In this document: in pieces, positions 1 to 7,649 of the stretch
Layout of the letters: every line of letters starts with the position of its first letter
Position numbering within the stretch: position 1 is the first letter of the stretch
NCBI GenBank assembly: GCA_024641465.1
Contig: JAHEDB010000006.1
Location: 1 to 19,832, forward strand
From: Chromatiales bacterium
GTDB lineage: Bacteria; Pseudomonadota; Gammaproteobacteria; UBA6429; Thiohalophilaceae
Direction of reading: 5' to 3'
DNA length: 19,832 nucleotides
The notes under the pieces: generated by a model
Seen by the model: only the letters and a program-made list of their open reading frames with translations
Told to the model about the DNA's origin: nothing
Databases searched by the model: none
Translations under genes and position numbers: made by a program

Positions 1-530
1 GCGTTTGATATTAAGTGATTGATTGCGAATATCATTTAATCACGCAATTGAGCAAGTTTGATGCGGGTCACAATATAACACCCGGGTTGGGATTCGGCTA
101 CGGTTGTTGCAGGCCCCCGCATAGCATTAGGCACGAGCGATGTTCGAGGTCATTCAGAAACAAAATTTATAACTATTTTAAAAACAATATGTTAGCTCAC
201 CGTATACGGTTAAAGCGCAAAGCATACCCTTGCAGGACACTTAAAAGTTATATGAAATCATCTCAATAAGAACACACTAATATAGTTGGGCAAGATACCA
301 AAAGACATTACGAGTTTTATCTGCTGTCATCAAACTGATTTGTCCTGATCAACCCAAAAAATCAACTCAACAATAACTTTTCAAAACACCGCCAACATCA
401 ACACACAATGCCGGTAAATTACCGTTATTATTCGCCCTATACCAACCTATCCCAAACAGCTAATACCCCTCTCCACCCCATGCTACTATCATAAGAATCA
501 CTAGCCCGGGACATCACCGCTGCCAAGCCT
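1..530. other. AT-rich intergenic leader without a convincing gene
   Basis: This stretch is visibly richer in A and T than the genes after it. The only sizeable open frame (15-269, plus, TTG start, 84 codons) has no ribosome site and no recognisable motif, so it is not called. Two perfect palindromes stand out: ACCGTATACGGT at 199-210 and CGGTAAATTACCG at 412-424, the latter about 105 bases before the first gene. They could be operators, but nothing here identifies a regulator. No clear promoter was identified. Confidence 0.6.
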
Positions 531-1484
531 ATGAAACAGACCCTCAAAGAAAGCATCCGCCAGCAACGCCTGGCCCTGCAGGACAGCCTGGTCGAGCCCC
601 TGGCGAGACTGGCGGCCGAGAGCGCCCGCCAATGGGACAGTCGCGAGGCCCTGGACGAGACCCTTACCGCCCATTTTGAGCGCATTCCCAAGTGCACCTT
701 TCTCTACGCGCTGGACACCAAGGGCATACAGATCAGCGATAACGTGAGCCATACCGGTCTGTTACCCGAGCACTTTGGCCGCGACCGGTCGCAGCGGCCC
801 TATATGAAGGAGGCCGTACCGGCCAGCGGCTTCCTGCTGTCCGAGGCCTATATCAGTCTGCGCTCTTCGCGGCCGTCGCTGACCGCCCTGCAACTGGTAC
901 GCGATGAGACCAGCGGCAAGGCACGGGGTTTTATCGGCGCCGATTTCGACCTGCGCAACCTGCCCTTCACCGCCGAACTCTATGAGGAACCGGCGCAGTG
1001 GCAGCAGATCAAGGGCGATGCGGCGATCCGCAGCACCCTGTTCCAGCAAAAGCGGGTCGATAGTCTGCTCGACAATGATATCGATCAGGCCATTTCCATC
1101 CTCACCGAACTGATGACCGTACGGGGCATGTTCCAGGGGGTGTTTCATTTTTCCAGCAGCCGCGCCACCATCTGGCTGGTGGATGACCCCTTCCGTTATC
1201 GTCTGCTGTCACACGCCGAGCTGTCCGATCCGGATATCTGTCTGGCCTATCCGGTTCGCCCCTACCCCAAGGATGCCCTCATCCCACCCAAGTCGGTCCG
1301 GCCAATACTAAAAAACCTCAAGGCATTACGTTTTGCCGATGACGTCATCTACCTGCGCTCGGCCTCGATCAATCTCTTCAACGGCCTGATCAGCCTGACC
1401 TTCTCCTGTGATGGTTCACACTACATGCCCTATGATGAATTTCTGGATAAGAATATCGGTTTCTGGCTGGGCAGTACTAGCTGA
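531..1484 (+). CDS. Cache/PDC sensor-domain protein, no output domain
   Basis: A 317-residue protein. An N-terminal helical stretch (about 1-50) is followed by a Cache/PDC-type sensor fold (about 52-150). Its hallmark run is the RDRSQRPYMKEA segment near 84-95, followed by strands ending in GFIGADFDLR near 133-142. The C-terminal half (150-317) has no domain that I recognise. Cache domains bind small ligands and are normally extracytoplasmic parts of kinases or chemoreceptors. Here there is no signal peptide, no membrane segment and no kinase, GGDEF or MCP domain, so it appears to be a free cytoplasmic sensor. The ATG at 531 lacks a clear Shine-Dalgarno. It lies 20 bases before the next gene, so the two are probably co-transcribed. 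The family call is fairly sure; the function is unknown. Confidence 0.75.
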   Translation: MKQTLKESIRQQRLALQDSLVEPLARLAAESARQWDSREALDETLTAHFERIPKCTFLYALDTKGIQISDNVSHTGLLPEHFGRDRSQRPYMKEAVPASGFLLSEAYISLRSSRPSLTALQLVRDETSGKARGFIGADFDLRNLPFTAELYEEPAQWQQIKGDAAIRSTLFQQKRVDSLLDNDIDQAISILTELMTVRGMFQGVFHFSSSRATIWLVDDPFRYRLLSHAELSDPDICLAYPVRPYPKDALIPPKSVRPILKNLKALRFADDVIYLRSASINLFNGLISLTFSCDGSHYMPYDEFLDKNIGFWLGSTS

Positions 1485-1504
1485 GCCAATCCACGAGGCT
1501 ATAG

Positions 1505-2116
1505 ATGAAATCCGTCTTCTGCGACAACCACACCATTTACCCATCGAAGATCGTCTGTGTCGGGCGTAATTACCCCGACCACATCAAAGAGCTGGGTAAT
1601 GCCCTCCCGTCACAGCCCGTCATCTTCCTCAAACCCAATTCAGCGATTGCAAATCGGGTGATCTCCGACCCGCAAGATGAGATCCATTATGAAGCGGAGA
1701 TATGTTTTCTTATCCAGGCCGATAAGCTCAGTGCCGTGGGTTTTGGCCTTGACCTGACCAAACGCACGCTTCAAACCAGACTGAAGACCGAAGGTCTGCC
1801 CTGGGAACGCGCCAAGGCCTTTGATAACTCCGCCGTGTTCAGCGAGTTTGTCAGCTTTAACGGCGATGTCGATACCTTGCGCATGGTGTTTTATATCAAC
1901 GACAAACGGGTTCAACACGGCGCCTGCGAGCAGATGTTAAACAAACCGGCAGCATTATTAACGGAAGCCAAAACCTTTCTGTCATTCGAGGACGGTGACC
2001 TGCTCATGACCGGTACGCCGCAAGGTGTAGGCCCGTTGAAAACCGGTGACAGATATACCGGTCAAATCTTCACTCAGCAAAAACTCATCGTCGAAGCCAG
2101 CTGGATCGTGGAATAA
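1505..2116 (+). CDS. Fumarylacetoacetate hydrolase (FAH) family protein
   Basis: A 203-residue single-domain FAH-family protein, the size of the FAHD1/YcgM type. Visible family motifs are GRNYPDH at 20-26, the FLKP substrate-loop lysine (K43), the metal-binding E-x-E pair in HYEAEICF (E63, E65), D107 in ERAKAFDNS, and the C-terminal LMTGTPQGVGPLKTGD. Family members use Mg or Mn to hydrolyse or decarboxylate acylpyruvates, oxaloacetate or ring-cleavage products; the exact substrate cannot be read from sequence. The ATG is preceded by GAGG about seven bases upstream. It is probably in an operon with the sensor-domain gene before it and is followed by a strong hairpin, so the transcript likely ends here. 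Confidence 0.88.
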   Translation: MKSVFCDNHTIYPSKIVCVGRNYPDHIKELGNALPSQPVIFLKPNSAIANRVISDPQDEIHYEAEICFLIQADKLSAVGFGLDLTKRTLQTRLKTEGLPWERAKAFDNSAVFSEFVSFNGDVDTLRMVFYINDKRVQHGACEQMLNKPAALLTEAKTFLSFEDGDLLMTGTPQGVGPLKTGDRYTGQIFTQQKLIVEASWIVE

Positions 2117-2138
2117 AAAGTTCCAGACCAAAATAATT

Positions 2139-2163
2139 CTGTCAGGGAAATAGCCCCTGACAG
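2139..2163. terminator. Bidirectional hairpin terminator between convergent genes
   Basis: A perfect 9-bp stem, CTGTCAGGG (2139-2147) and CCCTGACAG (2155-2163), encloses a 7-base loop. It lies between the stop codons of the plus-strand FAH gene (2116) and the minus-strand ferredoxin gene (2175). Read on the minus strand the stem is followed by the T-rich run AATTATTTT, as expected for an intrinsic terminator. The plus-strand tail (TTAAGTT) is weaker. Confidence 0.75.
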
Positions 2164-2174
2164 TTAAGTTGGAT

Positions 2175-2501
2175 CTAGCGCGCCAGATATTGCAGCTTAT
2201 CGCCCACATCCAGCCACTGCTCCGCCTCGGGCAGGGGCTCTTTCACGTCATTGATGGCCGGCCAGTCCCTGGCCAGCTCGGCATTGAGGGCGATGTAGTG
2301 TAATTGTCCGGCCGGTACATCATCCTCGGCATAGATCGCCCCGGCCGGGCATTCCGGTACACACAGGGAACAGTCGATACACTCATCCGGGTCGATGACC
2401 AGGAAATTTTCCCCCTCTTTGAAGCAGTCATCGATGGGGCAGGCCTCCACACAATCGGTATATTTACAGCGAATACAGTTTTCGGTGACGACAAAGGTCA
2501 T
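2175..2501 (-). CDS. fdxA: 7Fe ferredoxin FdxA
   Basis: A 108-residue ferredoxin of the FdxA / Azotobacter ferredoxin I type, a small soluble electron carrier with one [3Fe-4S] and one [4Fe-4S] cluster. The cysteines are C9, C12, C17, C21, C26, then C41, C44, C47, C51, in the family contexts NCIRCKYTDCVEAC and DECIDCSLCVPECP. By homology with ferredoxin I, C9/C17/C51 hold the 3Fe cluster and C21/C41/C44/C47 the 4Fe cluster. The segment after C21 reads CPIDDCF rather than the usual CPVDCF, a one-residue insertion that shifts the free cysteine. The C-terminal FdxA tail (LNAELARDWPAIND) is present. The start is supported by AGGAG six bases upstream. It is the last gene of the long minus-strand cluster, 30 bases after the HEAT gene. 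Confidence 0.92.
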   Translation of the reverse strand: MTFVVTENCIRCKYTDCVEACPIDDCFKEGENFLVIDPDECIDCSLCVPECPAGAIYAEDDVPAGQLHYIALNAELARDWPAINDVKEPLPEAEQWLDVGDKLQYLAR

Positions 2502-2531
2502 GATTTACTCCTATATATATGTACGAAGATT

Positions 2532-3491
2532 TCAGCCAATCCGCTGCAGGGCCCACTGCACCAGCTTGCGGACATCGGGGTCGACGTCTTCCTGAGCCTG
2601 TAACAGGTACGGCCTGGCCGACTTATCACCGATCTCACCCAGGGACGCCGCCGCCTCCTTGCGCAGATTGCTCATGCCGTGCCCCAGGGCCGAACCCAGC
2701 ACCTCGACGGCCTTGCGGGACTTCAACTGGCCCAGGCTGCGGGCGGATTTGACACACACCTCCCAGTAACCATCATCCATCGCGGCGATCAGCGCATCGA
2801 CGCATTCCTGCCGTCCCAGTTTGCCGATCACAAAGGCGGCCTCTTCACGGACCTGCCAGTTGTCATCCTGTAGCGCACCCTGCAGGACCTCGCAGGACTT
2901 GTCGGTCTTGGAAAACACCAGCGAACCGACGGCGACACGGCGCACCTCGGGATCAGCGTCGTTACGCGCCGCATCCATCAGGGCCAGCACCACCTCTTCC
3001 GCTTTCAGATAGGCCAGCACCCCCACCGCTTCACGTCGGACACTGGCATCAGCGTGGGTCAAACCCTGCAAGGCAATCTGTTGAGTCTCTGCGACACGAT
3101 GTTCACGCAAGGCGCGGAGCAGAGCAGCCATGACAAAGCTGTCAGTCGTTGATTGCAAGGCCTTGATCAGGATTGGCGCGACACTACCGTCCTTGTTCTC
3201 AAATAAGGTCTCTGCCGCGGCCAGCCGCACCTTCTCCTCGCTATCCTGCAGGGCATCAACCAGGGCCTGGGCCACCGCGTCACCATCGAATTCATACAGC
3301 ACCCGCGCCGCCTCCAGCCGCACGTCACCGTCTGCATCGCTCAAGGCCTTGATGGCCAGCAACTCCGCCTCCGGGTCGAAAGACACCTCGGCCAGTTCCA
3401 TCACCGCGATGCGCCGTACGGCGGCATCGTCACTGGCGATCCGTTCGGCGACCTCATCGATGCCGCTTTCTTCTTCAAACATCAAACTCAT
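2532..3491 (-). CDS. HEAT-repeat protein
   Basis: A 319-residue protein built almost entirely of HEAT repeats: roughly nine consecutive helical pairs of about 31 residues from residue 25 to the C terminus, with the recurrent D-x-x-V-R-x-x-A-A signature (for example DGDVRLEAARVL, DASVRREAVGVL, DPEVRRVAVGSL, NWQVREEAAFVIG, DPDVRKLVQWAL). It has no signal peptide, cofactor motif or catalytic motif, so it is probably a cytoplasmic scaffold. HEAT proteins bind partners. Its position between two ferredoxin genes, directly after the flavoprotein/ferredoxin pair, suggests it binds or assembles that redox complex; this is inference. The start is supported by GGGAGA upstream, and the gene begins 15 bases after the stop of the di-cluster ferredoxin. 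Confidence 0.85.
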   Translation of the reverse strand: MSLMFEEESGIDEVAERIASDDAAVRRIAVMELAEVSFDPEAELLAIKALSDADGDVRLEAARVLYEFDGDAVAQALVDALQDSEEKVRLAAAETLFENKDGSVAPILIKALQSTTDSFVMAALLRALREHRVAETQQIALQGLTHADASVRREAVGVLAYLKAEEVVLALMDAARNDADPEVRRVAVGSLVFSKTDKSCEVLQGALQDDNWQVREEAAFVIGKLGRQECVDALIAAMDDGYWEVCVKSARSLGQLKSRKAVEVLGSALGHGMSNLRKEAAASLGEIGDKSARPYLLQAQEDVDPDVRKLVQWALQRIG

Positions 3492-3506
3492 TTTCGTGTC
3501 TCCCGT

Positions 3507-3740
3507 TTAGCGCAACAGATAGGGAATCGATACCGTCACCGCATTGGTGGGGCAATCCGCCTCACACGGCATGCAGTACCAGCATTCGTCATATTTCATA
3601 TAGGCCGTACCCTTCGCCATATCGATGGCCAGCACGTCGAGTGGACAGACATCGACACACACGGTGCAGCCCTTGTCGGCGATGCAGGCATCGGCATTGA
3701 TGGTGACGGGCACGTTGGTAGGTGTATAAGCTAATGGCAT
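3507..3740 (-). CDS. AprB-like 2[4Fe-4S] ferredoxin subunit
   Basis: A 77-residue ferredoxin with two four-cysteine motifs: C19-x5-C25-xx-C28-xxx-C32-P and C53-xx-C56-xx-C59-xxx-C63-P. The stretched first motif and the YDECWYCMPCEADCP second motif resemble APS reductase beta subunit (AprB; CWECYSC type), but the long C-terminal tail that wraps around AprA is missing. I chose the ATG at 3740 because AAGGAG lies just upstream and the protein aligns from there; a longer reading to 3812 would run into the flavoprotein gene. It sits 16 bases after the flavoprotein stop and is almost certainly its electron-transfer partner. Confidence 0.88.
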   Translation of the reverse strand: MPLAYTPTNVPVTINADACIADKGCTVCVDVCPLDVLAIDMAKGTAYMKYDECWYCMPCEADCPTNAVTVSIPYLLR

Positions 3741-3756
3741 TTCAATTCTCCTTCGG

Positions 3757-5493
3757 TTACGCGCTGGTCGAGGCGACACGCAGTTTGCTGTAGGCGCCCT
3801 TCTCTTCGTCATTCAGTTCAACAATATAGGGGGCGATCTCACGCTTGAAACATTCCGGCTGATCGGTATCGCCCTTGATGGTCTGCACATGGCAATACCA
3901 GTTGGCGTCATCGGTCTGTGGATAATCCACCCGGTAGTGATACAGGCCCCAGCGACTCTCGGTGCGATACAGCGAGGCGGCCGCCGCCATCTCGGCACAG
4001 TCGAGGATGAACTGCATCTCGGTGGCGCGCATCAACTCGTGCGGGTCACTGGCGCACAGGTATTGCAGGTCATCGCGGATCTCGCTGAACCGCTCCATAC
4101 CGATCTCCATCTTCTTGGTGACCTTGGGCGGTTGCAGATAGTCGTTGACCATGCGGCGCAGTTTGTATTCCATTTGATAGGGCGTGATGCCGTCCTGGCG
4201 TTGCAGCGGCGCCAGCACACGGGCCTTTTCCATTTCGATCTGTTGCATATCCAGTTCGGCGAACTCATGGCCGGCGCAATACTCGGCCGCGTCCTGGCCG
4301 GCGATGGCGCCATACACAAAGGCCCCCAGCATATAATTGTGCGGCACGCAGGCCAGGTCACCGGCGGCATAGATACCGGGCACCGTGGTGCGGGCGTTTT
4401 CATCCACCCATACCCCCGAGGCGCTGTGGCCACTGCAAAAGCCGATTTCCGAGATATGCATCTCGACCATGCGTTCGCGATAGTTATTGCCGCGCCGTTC
4501 ATGGAAACGACCACGACTCGGGCGTTCATTGCTGTGCAGGATCACCTCGATCTCGTCGATGGTCTCTTCCGCCAGGTGATCGAGTTTGAGGAACACCGGG
4601 CCGCGACCGCTCTCCAGTTCGCGATAGAACTCCAGCATCATCTGTCCGGACCAGTAATCGCACTCGATAAAGCGCTGGCCTTCGGCGTTGGCGGTGTAGC
4701 CGCCGAAGGGACCGGTGACGTAGGCGCAGGCCGGACCGTTGTAATCCTTGATCAACGGATTGATCTGATAACACTCCAGGCCGGACAGTTCCGCACCGGC
4801 ATGATAGGCCAGGGCATAACCGTCACCGGCATTGGTCGGGTTCTCGTAGGTGCCGAACAGATAACCGGAGCTGGGCAGACCCAGCCGCCCGGCGGCGCCG
4901 GTACAGAGGATCACCGCCTTGGCCTGGATCACCGCAATCTCGGCGGTGCGTGAATTGAGCAACACCGCCCCGGCCAGCTCACCGTGCTTGCCGGTCAGCA
5001 GGCGTGTCACCATAAAGCGATTGATGACCTTGACGCGATGTTTCTTCAATTGCCGATAGAGGATGCGTTTCATATGATGCCCTTCCGGCATGGGCAGCAC
5101 ATAGGTGCCCATGTGGTGGACCTTCTTGACATTGTAATCGCCGGTCTCGTCCTTCTCGAATTTCACCCCCCAGCTATCGAGCAGGTTGATCATGTCAAAA
5201 CTCTTCTGGGCATAGGCCATCACCGTCTTCTGGTTGACGATACCGTCATTCGCCACGGTGATCTCCTTGACGTATTGTTCCGGCGTGGCATGGCCGGGGA
5301 TGACGGCGTTATTCAAACCGTCCATGCCCATACTGATGCAACCGCTACGTTTGACGTTAGCCTTTTCGAGCAAGACCACATTGAGCTTTGGGTTGGCCTG
5401 TTTGGCCTTGACCGCCGCCATGGGTCCCGCCGTACCACCGCCGATGACCAGCACATCGACCTGCATAATTGTTTCTGAATTGTCTGTAGTCAT
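3757..5493 (-). CDS. AprA/fumarate-reductase-like FAD oxidoreductase
   Basis: A 578-residue FAD-dependent oxidoreductase of the fumarate reductase/succinate dehydrogenase/APS reductase alpha superfamily. FAD-binding features: DVLVIGGGTAG (13-23), E43 at the end of the second strand, the EKANVKRSG segment (43-51, compare AprA EKAAVERSG), CTGAAGR (197-203), NPTNAGDGYALAYHAGAEL (218-236) and VPGIYAAGD (371-379). The last 170 residues are the helical C-terminal domain. Family enzymes move electrons between a substrate at FAD and a ferredoxin or quinone. Length and paired ferredoxin resemble AprAB, but the sequence differs enough that I do not call APS reductase. I chose the ATG at 5493: the FAD motif follows at once, a GGGATG-type site lies upstream, and an earlier start would overlap the GntR gene. 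The substrate is unknown. Confidence 0.85.
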   Translation of the reverse strand: MTTDNSETIMQVDVLVIGGGTAGPMAAVKAKQANPKLNVVLLEKANVKRSGCISMGMDGLNNAVIPGHATPEQYVKEITVANDGIVNQKTVMAYAQKSFDMINLLDSWGVKFEKDETGDYNVKKVHHMGTYVLPMPEGHHMKRILYRQLKKHRVKVINRFMVTRLLTGKHGELAGAVLLNSRTAEIAVIQAKAVILCTGAAGRLGLPSSGYLFGTYENPTNAGDGYALAYHAGAELSGLECYQINPLIKDYNGPACAYVTGPFGGYTANAEGQRFIECDYWSGQMMLEFYRELESGRGPVFLKLDHLAEETIDEIEVILHSNERPSRGRFHERRGNNYRERMVEMHISEIGFCSGHSASGVWVDENARTTVPGIYAAGDLACVPHNYMLGAFVYGAIAGQDAAEYCAGHEFAELDMQQIEMEKARVLAPLQRQDGITPYQMEYKLRRMVNDYLQPPKVTKKMEIGMERFSEIRDDLQYLCASDPHELMRATEMQFILDCAEMAAAASLYRTESRWGLYHYRVDYPQTDDANWYCHVQTIKGDTDQPECFKREIAPYIVELNDEEKGAYSKLRVASTSA

Positions 5494-5515
5494 AGTTTCA
5501 CATCCCGTTTTGTCA

Positions 5516-6268
5516 TTAACGTCTTTGCACTGAAAATTGATATTGATATACATCACCCCGATAAGAGAGGTATTCGAAGTCCACCGGCCGCCCCGCCTTG
5601 TCCCTGACCAGGCGTTGAATACGCAACAGGGGGTCCCCCGCCTCGACCTTGAGGTATTCGGCCATCTCCACATCCGCGCCGATGGCGCCGACCTTCAGCT
5701 CCGCCGTGTCCAGCGAAATACCGAATTCATTTTCCAGCATCGGAAAAATATCCTGTGCCAGATCCCGCCCCAGCAACTGACTGCCGATATCGAGCGGGAA
5801 ATAACTGATGTCGAGTGACACCGGGTCGATATTCAGATAACGGATCCGCCGCACCTCCAGCACCCGTTCGTTGTGTTGCAGGCGCAACGCGGCGATGACC
5901 TCCTGATTGGGGCGCAGCTCCTGAATGGCCAGCACCTTGGTCGAGGTCTCATAACCCTTGGGCGCCATGGCCTCGCCGAAACCCTCCAGGCGCTGGATCT
6001 CCTGTACCACCTTGTGCTTGGCGACAAACGAACCCTTGCCCTGCACGCTGAAGATCAGGCCTTCCCGATGCAGGTCGCGCAGCGCCTGACGTACCGTGAT
6101 GCGGCTGACACTAAAACTCTTCATCAGATTGCTTTCCGAGGGCAGGCGCTCGTGCGGGGCAAAACCGCCATCGAGGATGCGTTGCTTGAGGCTGTCCTTG
6201 ATCTGTAGATACAGCGGCTGCGCGGTTTGTGCATCGATGCGGCCCAGACTCAGATTAGTGCTGTTCAT
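5516..6268 (-). CDS. GntR-family (HutC/UTRA) transcriptional regulator
   Basis: A 250-residue regulator with an N-terminal GntR winged helix-turn-helix (about 18-82: PLYLQIKDSLKQRI, LPSESNLMKSFSVSRITVRQAL, IFSVQGKGSFVA) and a C-terminal UTRA ligand-binding domain (about 100-247, ending in FEYLSYRGDVYQYQF). That layout defines the HutC subfamily, usually repressors released by a small metabolite. It lies between the cytochrome gene (70-base gap) and the flavoprotein gene (22-base gap), all on one strand. The 70-base gap upstream holds the palindrome TGTCATGACA, and a close relative lies in the leader of the transporter operon. I infer that it represses itself and that operon. The inducer is unknown but is plausibly the imported substrate. 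Confidence 0.92.
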   Translation of the reverse strand: MNSTNLSLGRIDAQTAQPLYLQIKDSLKQRILDGGFAPHERLPSESNLMKSFSVSRITVRQALRDLHREGLIFSVQGKGSFVAKHKVVQEIQRLEGFGEAMAPKGYETSTKVLAIQELRPNQEVIAALRLQHNERVLEVRRIRYLNIDPVSLDISYFPLDIGSQLLGRDLAQDIFPMLENEFGISLDTAELKVGAIGADVEMAEYLKVEAGDPLLRIQRLVRDKAGRPVDFEYLSYRGDVYQYQFSVQRR

Positions 6269-6287
6269 GACCGCACCCCATATAACA

Positions 6288-6302
6288 TGTCATGACAAGT
6301 GT
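6288..6302 (-). promoter_or_regulatory. Putative GntR operator in front of the regulator gene
   Basis: TGTCATGACA (6288-6297) is a perfect 10-bp palindrome 20 bases before the GntR start codon. Read on the minus strand the wider site is ACACTTGTCATGAC, which matches 12 of 14 bases of ACACTTGTTATAAC at 11656-11669. HutC-type regulators are known to prefer 8-bp cores of GT....AC form, and GTCATGAC fits that outline. Confidence 0.55.
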
Positions 6303-6338
6303 TCCGCCTGATAGTGTCTTTAACCATGTCCGGCCCCT

Positions 6339-6968
6339 TTAGTGTTTTGTGTCGACAGGTATCCCGGCCAGAAACCCGGCCAGGGAGTTTATTTCCACTT
6401 CCGACAGTGACCTGGCGATGTAGCGCATCACCCCCACGACATCGTTGTCACGTTGTCCGGTTTTGAAATCCTGTAATTGCTTAAGCAAATAAGACGGTAA
6501 TTGATTGGCCAGGCGCGGCGTCTCACTCAGACCTTTTCCACGTTCGCCATGACAGGCCGCGCAGGCCGGTACCCGGGGTTGTTGTTTACCCTGGAAAAAG
6601 ATCTGTTCGCCGAGCCGCGTATCAACCGGCTGCCTGATCGGCGGCAAGGTCGGGCCCTGTGCACTGAAGTAATCCGCCACCGCCTCGATCTCCGCATCGC
6701 TCAGCAGTTCGGCCACGCTCTGCATATTGCCGCGCCGTTTACCACTGCGAAAATCGCCTAACTGCTTTTGGAGATAGGCCCGGGTCTGACCCGCCAGCCG
6801 TGGAAAACCGTCCATGCGGGTATTGCCATCGTATTCATGACAGATACCGCAACGCTCATAGGGCGCCTGACCTGACATGTCGATAGTATCTGCCCTTGAC
6901 TCAATCGACATATTCATTACTCCAGTTAACATGAGCAACAACCGTGTTAGTCGTAACGCTGTTTTCAT
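6339..6968 (-). CDS. Di-haem cytochrome c4-like protein
   Basis: A 209-residue protein with a signal peptide (about 1-26, cleavage likely after SRA) and two class I cytochrome c domains. Haem motifs are CGICH (40-44) and CAACH (136-140). Probable axial methionines are M82 (GNMQSV) and M181 (GVMRYI), each in a GxM-type context of cytochrome c4. The two halves repeat the pattern PRLAxQxxxYLxKQLxDFxxGxR. It would act in the periplasm, passing electrons between a periplasmic oxidoreductase and a terminal oxidase or reductase. It starts 18 bases after the SCO gene and is co-directional with the transporter genes, so it is probably in the same transcript. No cognate periplasmic enzyme gene is in the window. 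Confidence 0.9.
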   Translation of the reverse strand: MKTALRLTRLLLMLTGVMNMSIESRADTIDMSGQAPYERCGICHEYDGNTRMDGFPRLAGQTRAYLQKQLGDFRSGKRRGNMQSVAELLSDAEIEAVADYFSAQGPTLPPIRQPVDTRLGEQIFFQGKQQPRVPACAACHGERGKGLSETPRLANQLPSYLLKQLQDFKTGQRDNDVVGVMRYIARSLSEVEINSLAGFLAGIPVDTKH

Positions 6969-6986
6969 TATCAGACCGCCGCCTCA

Positions 6987-7646
6987 TCAACCCCGCCCAC
7001 TGATCAGCAACAACAACTGTTGCGCAATCATCTGTATATCCAGCGGCGGTTGTAACCTGGCCTGCAATTCCCCCCGTGGATTAATCAAAAACAGTTCACC
7101 GCTGTGGGCGACGTTGTAATGACCTGAGGCGGTTGGTTGATATTGATGCCAGGCGCCGACCCCCTTTTCCAGTTTGCCGACTTCGGTCATATCTCCGCTC
7201 ACACCCACAAAGTCTTTGGCAAAATAGCCGACATACCCGCCAAGATTAGCCGTGTCGCGTTTTGGATCGACGCTGATAAAAACAGGTTGTAGCGTGCCAA
7301 CGGCAATGGCCTGTTGTGTCATGGTGGCATCCAGCTCAGCCAGTTGTTGCAGGGTCGCCGGACAAATATCCGGACAGTTGGTATAACCAAAAAACACCAT
7401 CGACCAGCGCCCCTTCAATCGCGACAGATCGAATAGGCGTCCGGTATGATCGCGCAGTTGAAAGTCCGGCAAGGGCACAGAAGGTGAAAGCTGTTGCAGG
7501 CCTGAAACATCGGGAGCAGAGTTAAAACCGTTAGCCAGTTTAAAACCGCCATACAGTCCCACCACAAGCGGCGCCAGCCAGAATAATTTACGCAGCGAAA
7601 AACGACTGGAATCCTTCGTCTTAGCCTGTAGAGTTGAGGTCAGCAT
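6987..7646 (-). CDS. SCO1/SenC-family copper/thiol protein
   Basis: A 219-residue protein anchored by one N-terminal membrane helix (about 21-38) with a periplasmic thioredoxin-like SCO domain. Copper/thiol ligands are present: C91 and C95 in TNCPDICP, and H181 in NVAHSGELFLINP. FFGYTNCPDICP and the ISVDPKRDT segment are typical of the family. SCO proteins deliver Cu(I) to, or reduce cysteines of, copper sites such as cytochrome oxidase CuA. Here no oxidase genes are adjacent; the neighbours are an ABC transporter and a cytochrome c. That points to maturation of another copper enzyme or to a dedicated redox role. The start codon lies 3 bases after the ATPase stop. Confidence 0.92.
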   Translation of the reverse strand: MLTSTLQAKTKDSSRFSLRKLFWLAPLVVGLYGGFKLANGFNSAPDVSGLQQLSPSVPLPDFQLRDHTGRLFDLSRLKGRWSMVFFGYTNCPDICPATLQQLAELDATMTQQAIAVGTLQPVFISVDPKRDTANLGGYVGYFAKDFVGVSGDMTEVGKLEKGVGAWHQYQPTASGHYNVAHSGELFLINPRGELQARLQPPLDIQMIAQQLLLLISGRG

Positions 7647-7649
7647 GTC

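Noticed and set aside
58..71. TTGATGCGGGTCAC as a possible FNR box
   Set aside because: The second half matches only 3 of 5 bases and it is more than 450 bases from the first gene.
15..269. 84-codon plus-strand open frame with TTG start
   Set aside because: It has no ribosome site, no recognisable motif and a composition like the surrounding AT-rich spacer.
3889..4953. Long plus-strand open frame (354 codons) antisense to the flavoprotein gene
   Set aside because: The flavoprotein on the minus strand has clear FAD motifs; the antisense product is low-complexity and unrecognisable.
3507..5493. Calling the pair APS reductase (aprBA)
   Set aside because: The overall resemblance is partial, the ferredoxin lacks the AprB tail, and no sulfur-oxidation partner genes are adjacent.
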